This document shows positions 15,201-26,070 of a stretch of 64,000 bases of DNA, piece after piece. Position numbers and translations under genes: made by a program. The notes beneath the pieces were generated by a model. It had not been told where the DNA came from and made no database searches. It saw only the letters and a program-made list of their open reading frames with translations. This stretch comes from Chondrosia reniformis. Lineage: Eukaryota > Porifera > Demospongiae > Chondrillida > Chondrillidae. The stretch spans positions 1,510,501-1,574,500 of the forward strand of contig OX359189.1 of the NCBI GenBank assembly GCA_947172415.1, in the 5' to 3' direction. How positions within the stretch are numbered: position 1 is the stretch's first letter; every line of letters begins with the position of its first letter.

Positions 15201-18200
15201 GACATCTTCCGTCCTCAACAACTCCTTTGTTACTGCTAATCTCTTATCTGAAGAATCTGAGGAATCAGAGAGAGGATGTTGAAACATTCACAACACCTTT
15301 TACAATCTCACTATACGTATCTTAATACAATGATTGAACAGTTTAAATTTCATAATGTTTAATGTTCATGTATTATCCCATCTAATATTTTATTGTATAT
15401 GGACAGTTACGTAGGATCCAAGGATTCACAGAAGATCAAGATAAAGAAAAAGACAAAGACTCCCAGGATCACTGATGAAGGGTGGAATTCCCAGAAATGG
15501 CAGTCTGACCCAGTGGAGAAGAAGATGAAAGAAGGGAAAAGAAGGAAGAAAAGACTCCTGTATCCTCATCCAAAGCTCTCTTCAGGTTTAGTTCCCCTAT
15601 AGGCTCTTTTACAGAATAGGCATATAGCATGTAGGAAAATGGTATCTTAGATTTTTCATGGACAATTAGGCCTTTCCCTTCTAATCATCACGTTTCCCTC
15701 TCATGTTTTCATTACCATCTTTTTCTCAAGGTTTAAAACTCTATCTCACCAATGATATTCTTTAAAGTTAGGAAAATATACTATAACTATATGATATAAG
15801 GTGTATCTTTATATAGAGAGGTACCTGTCAATTGTTACCCAAAATAGGTCACTATGTATGGCATTGTAGCCAATGTACTCTGTTATGTCACTACAGAGTG
15901 ACTTCAGCCATCAAGCATACATCAACAATACATTACATCAGCCAATAAGAATCCATCAAAACCTCAAATTCTTGCCTACAGATTACTCAAAGGAATGGGG
16001 AGGCTGCACCAGGACAGTACAGTGGTGTGGGTAAATTATGAAGTAGTATTTTCAGAAGGACATGCATGCTTGAAATATTTGACAAATTACATGTTAAAAT
16101 TAACATGTAATACTAATGTAGGAATAATTCTTTAAATAACTAGATTATTATATCCTTACACCTCAGTTGACAAAACAGTTAACTATGTACGTATATTCGC
16201 TTTATTAACTTATATCTATATGATATCACTTTTCAATTTCAGAAGAAGAAAGAGAAGACTCCTGTATCTTTATCCAAAGTTCTCTCCAGGTTTAGTTCCC
16301 TATAGGCTTTTTTGAATTTATTTATTACAGAGTAGGCATAGCATGTAGAAAAATGGTGCATGAAATTTTTGCCCAGATACACACTTAGGGACGCCCAGAT
16401 ACACATGTAGGGACATCCAGATACACACTTAGGGACACCCAGATACACACTTAGGGACACCCAGATACACATGTAGGGACACCCAGATACACATGTAGGG
16501 ACACCCAGATACACACTTAGGGACACCCAGATACACATGTAGGGACACCCAGATACACACTTAGGGATGCCCAGATACACACTTAGGGACACCCAGATAC
16601 ACACTTAGGGACGCCCAGATACACACTTAGGGACGCCCAGATATACACTTAGGGACGCCCAGATACACACTTAGGGACGCCCAGATACACACTTAGGGAC
16701 ACCCAGATACGCACTTAGGGACACCCAGATACACACTTAGGGACACCCAGATACACACTTAGGGACACCCAGATACACACTTAGGGACACCCAGATACAC
16801 ACTTAGGGACACCCAGATACACACTTAGGGACACCTAGATACGCACTTAGGGACACCCAGATACACACTTAGGGACACCCAGATACACACTTAGGGACAC
16901 CCAGATACACACTTAGGGACACCCAGATACGCACTTAGGGACACCCAGATACCTTAGTAGGGACAGTGTACATACGTAGAGGCTGTCTTCACAAATGGTG
17001 ATTTTAAGGAAATACATAGATAAGTGTAGCAGTTTGTTTGTTCAGACTTAATAAGTTAAGAAATAGATTATATATATCTTATGCTATGCATTAGCTAATT
17101 GTCATGTTATTTTAGGCAAATTTAACCAAAAACCACTGCCTCTGTAAAGTAATATCTTAAGAGCTCTCGCAGACCAGTAAACAAATCTGTAGCTGCACTG
17201 ATCATGGACACCACCTCACCAGCATATTGGTGTTGAATGAGGGAGATTGGAAGCTTGGAACCAAAGTACAGCTAACTAAACACATTTACTTACTGGTATC
17301 TACATCATTCAGTTCAATGGTGATTTCATGACCATTGAGGGAGTCACAGCTACGCTGTACATTAAGGAGGCTCCTTATGGGAAACTGGAAAACATTGTAA
17401 GGAACATCATGCAGTTCCGGTAGAGCTTCTTCTAAAATGTCTTGCAGAGCCTTGCCAGGTGTACATTCAATCTATAGAATGCAGAGGACACGCATGATAT
17501 GACACAAAATATTTCAGTGTTCATATATAGCATACCCAATCTTAAACAGTTACCCCTACAATCACAATAGGAATATACTTATAACATGCACCTAAATACA
17601 ATTAATGCATAAAAGGGGTACTTATATACACCACTAAGGATAACCATTTCCATACTACCAAAAAGGTATATGTATACTCCTTTAGACATTCTCTACTGAG
17701 GATGCTACGTATGTACAGTATGTTGATCAAATTTCTATCTAAAGACATTGCCTTATATATACTCTATTATAAGGAAAACATACATATCTACGTATATCTA
17801 CCCAGATCCAGATTAACTGTCTAAGTACATCTATCTATCATGACCTTTACAAAAAGTATAGAATTTCATCTTAACAATGCCTTATCATACTGCTTACATC
17901 TCATTACAAAATCAATGAAGGAATAACAAGGAATATATAGGCTTACATATTATTATAAAAAGTGCTACAATAATCAATAATGAAAGTGTAAGGAATCACT
18001 CAATAGAACTGTCTCCTTCATACTCAATATCAGTGCCTTCATAACAAGTAAAAACACTACAATGGTAAACTACGGCACATTAATAACTCTCTTCTTTTCG
18101 TTACATCTTCAGAAAAACATCCATCCACTTACGTATATTCTTTGATATACCCATTATCGTGATAACATACTGTCATTATACGTGAGCAAAACAGCACGCC

Positions 18201-20582
18201 AGAACATCTGTTGAACAAGGTTTTATAAGGAGCTCAAAAGGGAAGCACTTAATACCTGATGTACAGTTCATCATGTATTGGTCAGAAGTACACTGAACTT
18301 CACAAGAAAACAGATTTAATGACAAATTCCCCACAAAACATTACACATCCAATATATGTATATAATGATACAGATGATATTATAGGTATTGGATGTGCTT
18401 CAGAACAGATATAAAGGTCAAGCTTGTACACACCAACTGAGGGAGATGGTCAGTACAATACACAAAGTGTTGACAAGAGTGTCCACACCATATTTCTATA
18501 CACAATACACAAAGTGTTGACAAGAGTGTACACACCATATTTCTATACACAATACACAAAGTGTTGACAAGAGTGTACACACCATATTTCTATACACAGT
18601 TAAGTGATTACAAGTTACTACATATCACAGATGGGGAAGAGAATGCAGCATATCTTTATGAACATTTCATTTATAATTTATTTTATCAAACACTAGGGCC
18701 TCTCAGTTTGGTTACTTCTCCCTTCAGCCTGGGATACAAGGTGGACCAAGTGGATATCCTCATCCCATAAAGGAACGTACCTATGGTGGGGCCATTTCAG
18801 TACATATCCTTACCATCCCATGGTATCTACGTATGGTGGGGCCATTTGAGTACGTATCCTTGCCATTTACGTGTGTACCCACATTACATAGGTATAAACT
18901 GTACACTTACCAGCTAATACATACAGCTGTGTGCCAACTCCACCTGAATACCACTCAGTCAAGTGATCACAGTGATGCTTCATCAGAGGTTCACGATATA
19001 CTATTTATTGTGCTGGGGTGCATCCCATGGTAAATTGCATGCACTAGATGTGTACGTACGTACATACCCAAACACATTGCTCTGAAGTGGAGAATGTGAA
19101 GATAACGACACTACACTGCAGATCATATCCACCAATCACATGCTAACTACGTATACCTTGCAACCCTGTAAATAGACACACTGCACAAGTTTAAATTGTA
19201 CTGTCACATCATCTGGTAATTAACTAATAGATACTAATTAATTGAATTGCCAATCCAAACATGTGATGTACAAAACAATTTCAAATTGAATGTATAATTA
19301 GTTAACAGAAGAAAATGAGTATTCCATGAATTAATAACAAACATGTATTTTTTATTATTGGTAAACTAAACAAATAGACAGTTGTATAACTATCATTTAG
19401 TACTTACGTACATTCCCGACATAGACTCACACCATTTCAATGCTGTACGGAATTACACATGAATGTACACAATTCACATGAATGTACACAACACGAAGAA
19501 GGTACACAACACAGAGAGGGTACACAACACAGAGAGGGTACACAACACAGAGAGGGTACACAACACAGAGAGGACACAGAGAGGGTACACAACACAGAGA
19601 GGGTACACAACACAGAGAGGGTACACAACACAGAGAGGGTACACAACACAGAGAGGGTACACAACACAGAGAGGGTACACAACATGGAGTTAGGTGTCAC
19701 GTTATGGGTGCTAAGGAGACATACAAGTTTCAGTGTTTAGATCATCCCATGCTAGACAGTGCATTCCACATGGCAAAGTACATCAACACGATGGATATTC
19801 ACATAAATACAAGTGAGTTTTAGATCATGAACTTCTGGAGATTTGAAGTAGTAACAGCAAGACCAAAAAAATGGATGAAAACTTTAGAACTTCGAAATAA
19901 TCAATTACACTCGTATTTTGTTTGTTGAAGTTACAGCAATGCATACAAAATGTTGAGAATGACACTATTAAGGTACACTCAGTTTCTAATTGAATCTATT
20001 CTCTGTTTAGATGCTATCAAAAACACTTCAATGGAGTTGTAGTATATGTTGGTAAACCTATCTCTAAATGTATATTCATCTCCAATGAATGCTCAAATTT
20101 GGCAAATTGATAACAACATATTCTCCTATATTGTCTATATTCTAAAACACACTTCTTAATATCTGTTGCTGGTAATATCATGGGATAACAGCTTAAAAGT
20201 CTAGCTTAGCGAAGCATAACATTACGCCCAGGGGTATTTTAAAGCTTTCCGCTATCTTTAGCTTCGTAATCACATTCAACACAGATTAACATCTAACTAA
20301 TTCTCCAAAATAGTCCATTAAAAGTAAATTTTAGACAAAGTCGTCGTGAACATTACAGCTATTGAAAGTACTTACCTCAATCTTCTTCCAGTCTTGTTGT
20401 GGGAGATAGGCAGTCAAAATAAACTTGGTCGAAACTTGCGGAGACGAGTGAAGATCTCCATCGTGAAGACTCTTTCGATGTAAATGTCCTCGCTTCTTGG
20501 TTTCCTTGGTAAGCGGCGGTGTGCCGTATTGTGGATTCAATCCGGGTGGAATGAGAATATCGTCGATTCTCCCTCCGTCCAT
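274..20582 (-). CDS. Rho regulator with DH, PH, RA and RhoGAP domains (3' end outside window)
   Basis: Likely a cytosolic regulator that both loads GTP on Rho GTPases (DH-PH) and stimulates their hydrolysis (RhoGAP), with a Ras-association domain between. Exons, phases all compatible: 20582-20376, 17471-17294, 15256-15151, 13541-13454, 12867-12822, 12757-12682, 11639-11426, 11057-11040 (18-nt microexon, least sure), 8405-8361, 5101-4910, 3939-3713, 3341-3300, 2822-2741, 2612-2520, 2027-1958, 1815-1636, 1119-990, 908-848, 379-274; about 720 residues in view. DH spans about 130-312 (KELLRTEDVFLSNVQLL; LESLLQLPIVRIWEYDKLL; TPEHHVDYPLL). PH spans about 375-480 (RYLFLFEDLLIIGK; IIGWPTCNYLATF). RA follows (ETADDILKNALKHYKIK; GHEHPFSILLQHI). 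RhoGAP begins with YFGQPLDNLSEDG and GPSFHGIFRKPAN, whose GIFR holds the catalytic arginine. The PH-RA-RhoGAP part resembles ARHGAP20 from memory; the added DH does not. The N-terminal 50-128 could be a ubiquitin-like fold (inference). The rest of RhoGAP lies left of position 1. Confidence 0.85.
1233..1445. mobile_element. pogo/Tigger-like MITE
   Basis: Ends are CAGTGGAA and TTCCACTG (8-bp perfect inverted termini), each flanked by TA, the usual target duplication of Tc1/mariner-pogo elements. 213 bp with no coding capacity. It lies in an intron of the Rho regulator. The class call rests on termini only; two better-preserved relatives occur at 30,862 and 37,296. Confidence 0.55.
2040..2505. 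repeat. 17-bp G-rich minisatellite filling an intron
   Basis: About 27 copies of GGGTGGAGGGGGTGAGA with a GTAAGA variant. The array occupies nearly all of the 492-nt intron (2519-2028) between two RA exons of the Rho regulator. The plus strand is G-rich and the transcribed RNA C-rich. Proline-rich open frames on the minus strand are by-products of the repeat. Confidence 0.95.
2880..3160. repeat. 30-bp minisatellite
   Basis: About nine copies of a 30-bp unit with core GTGAGGGGTGTGGCTTGTAG, with G/A variants, in the intron between the last PH exon and the first RA exon of the Rho regulator. Confidence 0.95.
4775..4930. repeat. 26-bp tandem repeat carrying a splice donor
   Basis: Six copies of a 26-bp unit starting at 4775, 4801, 4827, 4853, 4879 and 4905. 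On the minus strand each contains CCATTGTAAGT, a consensus 5' splice site. The copy at 4904-4909 is the donor of the PH exon 5101-4910; the others lie just downstream in the intron. Confidence 0.9.
6420..6520 (-). repeat. SINE-like dispersed repeat, family 2
   Basis: Contains GAGCATCAGCAACACTTATT and GACGTTTCAACCCGTAGGTC. The first is shared with 24,296-24,320, and related text occurs near 50,950 (CAGCAACATAATTTTTC, GAACGTCTCAACCC). The reverse complement resembles the GAAGAC..GGTC..AAACGT tail seen in many invertebrate dispersed repeats (also about 29,520-29,560). No coding. Confidence 0.5.
6597..6720 (-). repeat. dispersed repeat, family 1 (copy 1)
   Basis: Reverse-orientation copy of a family marked by GGCCTATAGGGAACTAAAC and TTTGGATGAGGAT, ending near CTCCACTGGGCCAGACAG. 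Other copies are at 11.8, 15.5, 16.3, 24.7, 42.9, 43.5 and 49.9 kb. Non-coding. Confidence 0.65.
7430..7680. repeat. degenerate ~28-bp pyrimidine-rich tandem repeat
   Basis: About nine imperfect copies of TTCCTTTCTAGCTAAACC followed by TTTTAATTA. Intronic in the Rho regulator. The repeated CTAGCTAAACC core and varying spacing make it an old array. Confidence 0.75.
10257..10497. repeat. 33-bp minisatellite
   Basis: Just over seven nearly identical copies of a 33-bp unit with core GGTGACTGGTGAGGTGGGTG. The period is a multiple of three, so one minus frame stays open with a repeating 11-residue unit. This is not good evidence of a gene; the array is intronic. Confidence 0.95.
11737..11895 (+). 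repeat. dispersed repeat, family 1 (copy 2)
   Basis: Carries GATGAAGGGTGGAATTCCCA, CAGTGGAGAAGAA, TCCTCATCCAAAGCTCTC and TTTAGTTCCCTATAGGCC in that order. The same order recurs at 15,455-15,650 and 24,690-24,812. Confidence 0.75.
12540..12610. repeat. fragment related to the 331-bp duplication at 32.7-33.4 kb
   Basis: Matches, with drift, the segment AAAAAGTC..AGATG..CCATTC..AAAGATAA..ATCCTTATTCTATTA found twice inside the 30.3-36.6 kb transposon. It therefore represents a dispersed repeat, not a sequence private to that element. Confidence 0.5.
15455..15650 (+). repeat. dispersed repeat, family 1 (copy 3)
   Basis: Longest copy. It adds a right part ending GAATAGGCATATAGCATGTA and GGAAAATGGTATCTTAG, shared with 43,520-43,605 and, in reverse, 42,918-42,960 and 49,862-49,910. 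A lysine-rich open frame over it is incidental. Confidence 0.75.
16238..16352 (+). repeat. dispersed repeat, family 1 (copy 4)
   Basis: AGACTCCTGTATCTTTATCC then AAAGTTCTCTCCAGGTTTAG and TTCCCTATAGGC. It directly abuts the 22-bp minisatellite that follows. Confidence 0.7.
16370..16955. repeat. 22-bp minisatellite
   Basis: About 27 copies of CAGATACACACTTAGGGACA plus CC, with variants ACATGTAGG and ACGCCC. Intronic in the Rho regulator. Confidence 0.95.
18440..18600. repeat. 47-bp tandem repeat, three copies
   Basis: CACAAAGTGTTGACAAGAGT recurs at about 18,461, 18,508 and 18,555, each followed by CACACCATATTTCTATACAC. Intronic. Confidence 0.9.
19485..19690. repeat. 18-bp minisatellite
   Basis: About eleven copies of GGGTACACAACACAGAGA with one internally shortened unit near 19,570. 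The period is a multiple of three, so all frames stay open; not coding. Confidence 0.95.
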
Positions 20583-20804
20583 GGGGCACTTGTAGAGAAG
20601 ACTGACGATTTATACGAACCCAATATAACTTTCTTCTCCTTTAGTCAGCTAAAAGGTACTTAATGGAGCTCGCGTCTCTAATTATAGACTTCGTGGTATA
20701 CAGACATCTGCGAGTGCTTATTTGAGGAGTGTCTTTGGAGCACCCCTCCAGCGTAGACACATTCCAGACATTCCGTTAAAAAGTGAATTCCAGATGTCCT
20801 AAAT
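20583..20804. promoter_or_regulatory. bidirectional promoter region between Rho regulator and GLYCTK
   Basis: The 222 bp between the two divergent start codons must hold both 5' UTRs and promoters unless a far upstream exon exists. No clear TATA box or CpG-dense core is visible. Inferred from gene arrangement only. Confidence 0.5.
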
Positions 20805-23800
20805 ATGGCGGATGTTAATCTCCTTGCGAGAGAGGTACTTTCGTCGATTTCTCCGTATAAGCTGGTACAAAAATGTATTCGCTTTGATAAGGAGAATCAT
20901 TGTATGTACATACAGGGGAAGCCTTTCACTGTTGCGAAGAATATTAGAGGTTCGGAGCTTATAAAACTTGTGTAGTTTATAATTGATAATTGCGTTTCCT
21001 TTTTTGTTGTTTCTACAATTAGAGTGTCAATGTATACTTCGTGTACATGTTGTGTTTGTCCAAAAACGCATGCAAAGGGAATGCGCCTAGCGCATCTAAC
21101 AACAAATGGAATAGGTGTTAATGTGTGTTAATAATATTATTGTGTCAGACTACCCACAACAAAGAGACAGTTTAAGATATGGACATTGTTTATGCATTAA
21201 TTGTAATGACTACAGCAACACACTACACTTATCCCTTTGCACAGAGGTACCTATACTAAATGTTAGGTACTGTTTGGTAAAAGGGTTTAATAGTCAAGTC
21301 CACACATTTCCAGTGGAACATAATGGGTCCCTGTGGTGTGTAATTTTGACTCAATTGCTATATTTCTGATTTTTCTGATATCTTGTAATACCCATATTGA
21401 CAATGTAGCTATATGTTTATTATAAGGTTGTAATGATTCCTCAGCCAAAGAAGCCATATGGTACAAAAATTCAGATTCCTGTGGTATTTAAATACAAGTA
21501 ATCTGAGGATTGGATGGTAACTTGAGCTCTACACTCTCCAGTGTTTGTTAATTTTAGCTTAATGAGCCTTGAAAACCATTTTTGTACATTTGAAACATAT
21601 TCACTAGTATACTGACCAGTATATCACCAGTATATTAACCAGTATATTTACTAGTATACCCACCAGTATATTCACTAATATACCAATCACTACCAGTATA
21701 TCCTCCAGTAAATTCACTAGTATATCCATCACTACCAGAATAAATCCATCATATAATGTATCAACTAATATATCAACTGTTATACTGGTCCTCTCAATAT
21801 TTTGTATAATCAACATTTGGTAATAATTAGGTCATACTTGTAGATGGTATAGTGGTCAGAATGAAACCTTTCAGAGTAAGATTGGCAGCACCTGTTGTGT
21901 GACCTACATGAGCTGTTCTCCTTTTCTGACTGCATCATGAGGCAGTTATCCGGCTTAAGACTTTAAGGAATGCTGCATAATGACTCTAAATCATTTGGAA
22001 TGAATTTTACACTATCATCATGTACTTGCAATGATAATGTACATTTATAGCATAATACTACCCATCCCATACTATCTGTCACATACTAACTGTCACATAC
22101 TACCCATCCCATACTATCTGTCACATACTAACTGTCACATACTACCCATCACATACTACTGTCACATACTAACTGTCACATACTACTGTCACATACTACT
22201 GTCACATACTACTGTCACATACTAACTGTCACATACTACCCATCACATACTACTGTCACATACTACTGTCACATACTAACTGTCACATACTAACTGTCAC
22301 ATACTAACTGTCACATACTATCTGTCACATACTACTTGTCTCAAGTTATTTTCTGCATATATAGCAACTTTGAGAATGTCAAAGTGAGGTATGCTCTTAT
22401 TTAACTGGTTGTATGTATGCGTGTGATTAGTCAGTTTCCATAAATGTACAAAAACATTCTTAAAATTGAGCATAAACTTGCAATACAATAATTGTGTACG
22501 TATACAATACATGGAAGTAATTGTTAAGGCTGAGTGAATTGAATCTGTATTTTCATGTTCATTCATATGCAATTCAATATTCATCTTGATGAAATGCTTT
22601 GTATATGTATATAGTTATTGCATTTGGTAAGGCCGTCTTGGGAATGGTTGAAGCAATTGAGAATATTTTGGACAGCCATATTGTTGGAGGTGTGGCCATT
22701 GTACCAAGAGGAATGATAAACACAATGCAGCAGGAACATCCTCACTATCTACCTAGCAGCAGAATAAGGTGTAGTTGTGGTGTCTATTATAGGGATCCAA
22801 CGTCAAGTCTTTATATCTAAGTCTGATTTAATGGGCAGACCCACCCATTTACACACCCACTGGGAAGACACCCACCCATTGACACACCCACTTAGTAGAT
22901 ATCCACCCATTGACACACCCACTGGGAAGACACCCACCCATTGACACACCCACTTAGTAGATATCCACCCATTGACACACCCACTGGGAAGATACCCACC
23001 CATTTACACACACTTAGTAGATACCCACCCATTTACACACACTTAGTAGATACCCACCCATTGACACACCCACTGGGAAGATACCCACCCATTGACACAC
23101 ACACTTAGTAGATACCCACCCATTGACACACCCACTGGGAAGATACCCACCCATTTACACACACTTAGTAGATACCCACCCATTGACACACCCACTAAGT
23201 AGATACCCACCCATTGACACACACTTAGTAGATATCCACCCATTGACACACCCACTGGGAAGACACCCACCCATTGACACACCCACTTAGTAGATATCCA
23301 CCCATTGACACACCCACTGGGAAGATACCCACCCATTTACACACACTTAGTAGATACCCACCCATTGACACACCCACTGGGAAGATACCCACTTAAATGA
23401 TTCTATAGGCTCTGCATGTTATTTCAATTATGTTCCTTTTCATTTTTCATTTTTAAGTTGAAATCTCAGTGTTCAATTGAATGATTTATGCTGGTTAGAC
23501 TCTAGTACTGTTACATCAAGCCTTACATATATCCTTAGAAGGTATTCAATATAAAAAGTGTAAGGGAACGCATCCCAAGAGGAAAGGCTAGTAGCTTTGA
23601 AGGGAGACAGACACATATAAAATATGTTTTTTATCAAGCATATCTAATTATGTTTAAAAATGAATAGTTACATCATAAATATTTTACCTCTATACATTTA
23701 TCTATAACAGTAGTCCTTATTAAGTCTTAGTTCTTGTACTTAGTTGCAATTGAAGAAATACATTAATACTATTCATATGACACTTATTAAAGCCATATCT

Positions 23801-25698
23801 ACTGTATCTAATATATTTTTACATCAAACATCAAATTTTCTTATGAATCAATTTCCTAAACATTTCTTTACAGAACTTTTGAAGCTGGCCAGAACAATTT
23901 ACCTAATAAGGCCTCTGTTGTTGCTACTAGGGAGATCATTAAAGAGGTTACCATGGCAACAGGTGATGACATAATAATAACCCTAGTGTCAGGGGGTGGG
24001 TCAGCTCTTCTAGTAGACCCTGCTGGAGTCACTTTGGAGGAGAAAATTGATGTAACCCAATCTCTTTCTAGAGCAGGAGCCAGCATTCAGGAGCTAAACA
24101 CAGTTAGGTGCCATCTGTCCACTGTGAAAGGCGGAAAGTTGGCACGATTAGCTTCTCCTGCAAAGGTATAGACCTTAAGATTCCTCTCCTTTTATATAAG
24201 AATTGAATTTTGAACACAATTTTGTGTTCTATACACCTTTTACATGTTAATATGTATATATATACGTATACAGAATAGACAGCTGATAATTATATTCATG
24301 AGCATCAGCAACACTTATTAAACAGGTTTGAATGTCTTAGGTCTTCATTGCAACAAGTACCTCTTATCCTTTCACAGAATAGCATATATTTATGCATGCA
24401 TGGTATATTTTAGAGGTTGTTTTTGATAATTTCTGTTTTGATAGCAACAGAAAGTAAATCCTAGACATTTTCCTTAGAAGAGTTTCTGATCCTTTTGGAA
24501 ATTGAAAAATCAAATATGTACTAACCTCAGTATGCATGATACATAGCTGCTACATACCTTAATATGCAAGTATGTAAATATATAGGGAACTATTATATTT
24601 AATGTATGTATATAGAGAGATGAAGTAGTTAAAGAGATACCAAAGAAATAACAATGCATGAGATAGTCAGAAGTTTGGCATTTAGACATACATAGCTCAG
24701 TGGAGAAGAAGAGAAGGAGTAGAAGAAACTCTTGTATCCTCATCCAAAGCTATCACTATAGCTTTAGTTCCCTATAGGCCTTTACTCTAAAGTAGATGTA
24801 ACATGTAAGAAATTGTGTTAAATTAATGTTTGTTATACAGGTCATCAATTTAATATTGTCTGATGTAATAGGGAACCCTCTGCATATCATAGCCAGTGGA
24901 CCCACCATTCATCAGATACCTGCTGACCCTATGCCAATAGTAGATAAATACAGGCTTGAACTGCCAAAGCATGTGGAAGATGTATTGAAGAAATCTTACT
25001 CCTTGACAGAGAACACCATAGAACTGGCGAAGGAAGAGAAAGTCACAAATGTCCTTGTTGGTGACAATACTCTGGCTACAAGAAGCTTGGTTGAGAGCTA
25101 CAGTCGTCTGGGCTACTCCACTTTTGTGTGGTCCCATTCTGTTGATGGAATGGCAAGACACCTCGGAGACTTCTATACCGGGATTGTCAGAAGAAGGCTC
25201 CTGGTCACTTCTGATCATACTCCTATGGCAGCAGATAATGGTCTTACTCTTCCATCTGCTACTGTTTCCAGTCTCGAGATTGGGAGACTAGTAACTTACC
25301 TTTTGGAGGCTCGGCCTCCCTTTTGTGTCATTGGGTCTGGTGAATGTACTGTAGCTGTTCTTGGTCGTGGCAAGGGGGGCAGAAATCAGGAGACCGTTCT
25401 TAGCTTTGCATTGAGTCTTTACAAGGTAGTCCACTTTGAGTTTCCACATCTTTTGAGGTCCAATATGATGCAGTGCACATTTGCCAGTTTTGGTACTGAT
25501 GGGCAGGATGGTCCAACAGATGCGGCTGGTGCACAAGTGATACTCTCTGATCTGATCCACTGGGATGTACAGGAAATGGAGATGGCACTGAATGACAATG
25601 ACTCTTACACTTACTTTGCTAGCAAAGGAAATTGTCTGCTTAAAACTGGACTTTCAGGGACTAATGTATTGGACATTCATGCACTGGTTTTCATTTAA
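20805..25698 (+). CDS. GLYCTK: D-glycerate kinase (GLYCTK family), complete
   Basis: Phosphorylates D-glycerate using ATP, in serine and fructose catabolism; cytosolic or mitochondrial in animals. Exons 20805-20949, 22615-22768, 23874-24165, 24841-25698 join in phase to 482 residues, close to the human length of about 520. Visible family motifs: AFGKAVLGMVEAIEN in exon 2, LVSGGGSALL and LEEKIDVTQSL with GASIQELNTVRCHLSTVKGG in exon 3, then VINLILSDVIGNPLHIIASG, GRGKGGRNQE and FGTDGQDGPTDAAGA in the C-terminal MOFRL region. The start ATG gives MADVNLLAREVLSSI. The exon 1 donor is GTTCGG, a weak site, but it is the only one that yields the expected RVIAFGKAV junction. Introns hold arrays at 21.6, 22.1 and 22.8 kb. 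No clear mitochondrial presequence is seen. Confidence 0.95.
21600..21800. repeat. degenerate TATACCAGTA tandem repeat
   Basis: Imperfect short units such as CAGTATATCACCAGTATATT and CACTAGTATACC in GLYCTK intron 1. Heavily diverged, so boundaries are approximate. Confidence 0.75.
22060..22335. repeat. CACATACTA short tandem repeat
   Basis: Alternating CACATACTAACTGT and CACATACTACCCATC units with an 11- to 14-bp period, in GLYCTK intron 1. Confidence 0.9.
22835..23395. repeat. ~31-bp minisatellite
   Basis: About 18 copies of a unit with core CACCCATTGACACACCCACT followed alternately by GGGAAGA or TAGTAGATA. GLYCTK intron 2. Glycine/valine-rich open frames on the minus strand are repeat artefacts. 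Confidence 0.95.
24293..24375 (-). repeat. SINE-like dispersed repeat, family 2
   Basis: ATGAGCATCAGCAACACTTA then AATGTCTTAGGTCTTCATTG and CAACAAGTACC. The same words flank the copy at 6.4-6.5 kb. In GLYCTK intron 3. Confidence 0.5.
24690..24812 (+). repeat. dispersed repeat, family 1 (copy 5)
   Basis: CAGTGGAGAAGAAGAGAAGG, TCCTCATCCAAAGCTATCAC, TAGTTCCCTATAGGCCTTTA and AAGTAGATGTAACATGTAAG, nearly as at 11.8 kb. It ends 28 bp before the last GLYCTK exon. Confidence 0.75.
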
Positions 25699-25970
25699 TT
25701 TAATTTATTAGTTACCAAATTTTCTTTTTATATATCATCCATGTTACATCTTGCAATTGATTATCTAATTAATGATTCTTTAAGATACTCTTCCACTAAC
25801 TCTACCATTCATGTATACATATGCAGTTATAAATTGAACATGTACATGTGCTTATACATCCAGATGTTCCTTTGCCCGTGACACTCCATGGCATCTACAG
25901 ATGTAGATCTAGACCTTATTCTTCAAAGGAGTAATTCCTGTATATATATATATATAGTATACATATATAT

Positions 25971-26070
25971 TGTAACTTGCACTGTATATATATACAGTTT
26001 ATTAACCATATATATACATATACGTATATAAATATATATTAAATAAACTACATGCACAGTGCAAGTTACA
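25971..26070. repeat. 100-bp inverted repeat downstream of GLYCTK
   Basis: TGTAACTTGCACTGT (25971-25985) is perfectly complementary to ACAGTGCAAGTTACA (26056-26070); the inner arms also pair (TTTATT with AATAAA). It may be a small MITE or a 3'-UTR hairpin of GLYCTK. Confidence 0.7.

Noticed and set aside
16239-16604. 121-codon minus frame of Cys/Val/Trp-rich repeats
   Set aside because: Translation of the 22-bp minisatellite joined to a dispersed family 1 repeat.
19437-19823. Overlapping frames on both strands at 19.45-19.8 kb
   Set aside because: All are translations of the 18-bp minisatellite with no start context, splice signals or family similarity.
22803-23336. Gly/Val/Trp-rich minus frames that look like a structural repeat protein
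   Set aside because: The 31-bp minisatellite in GLYCTK intron 2; units drift without regard to codons.
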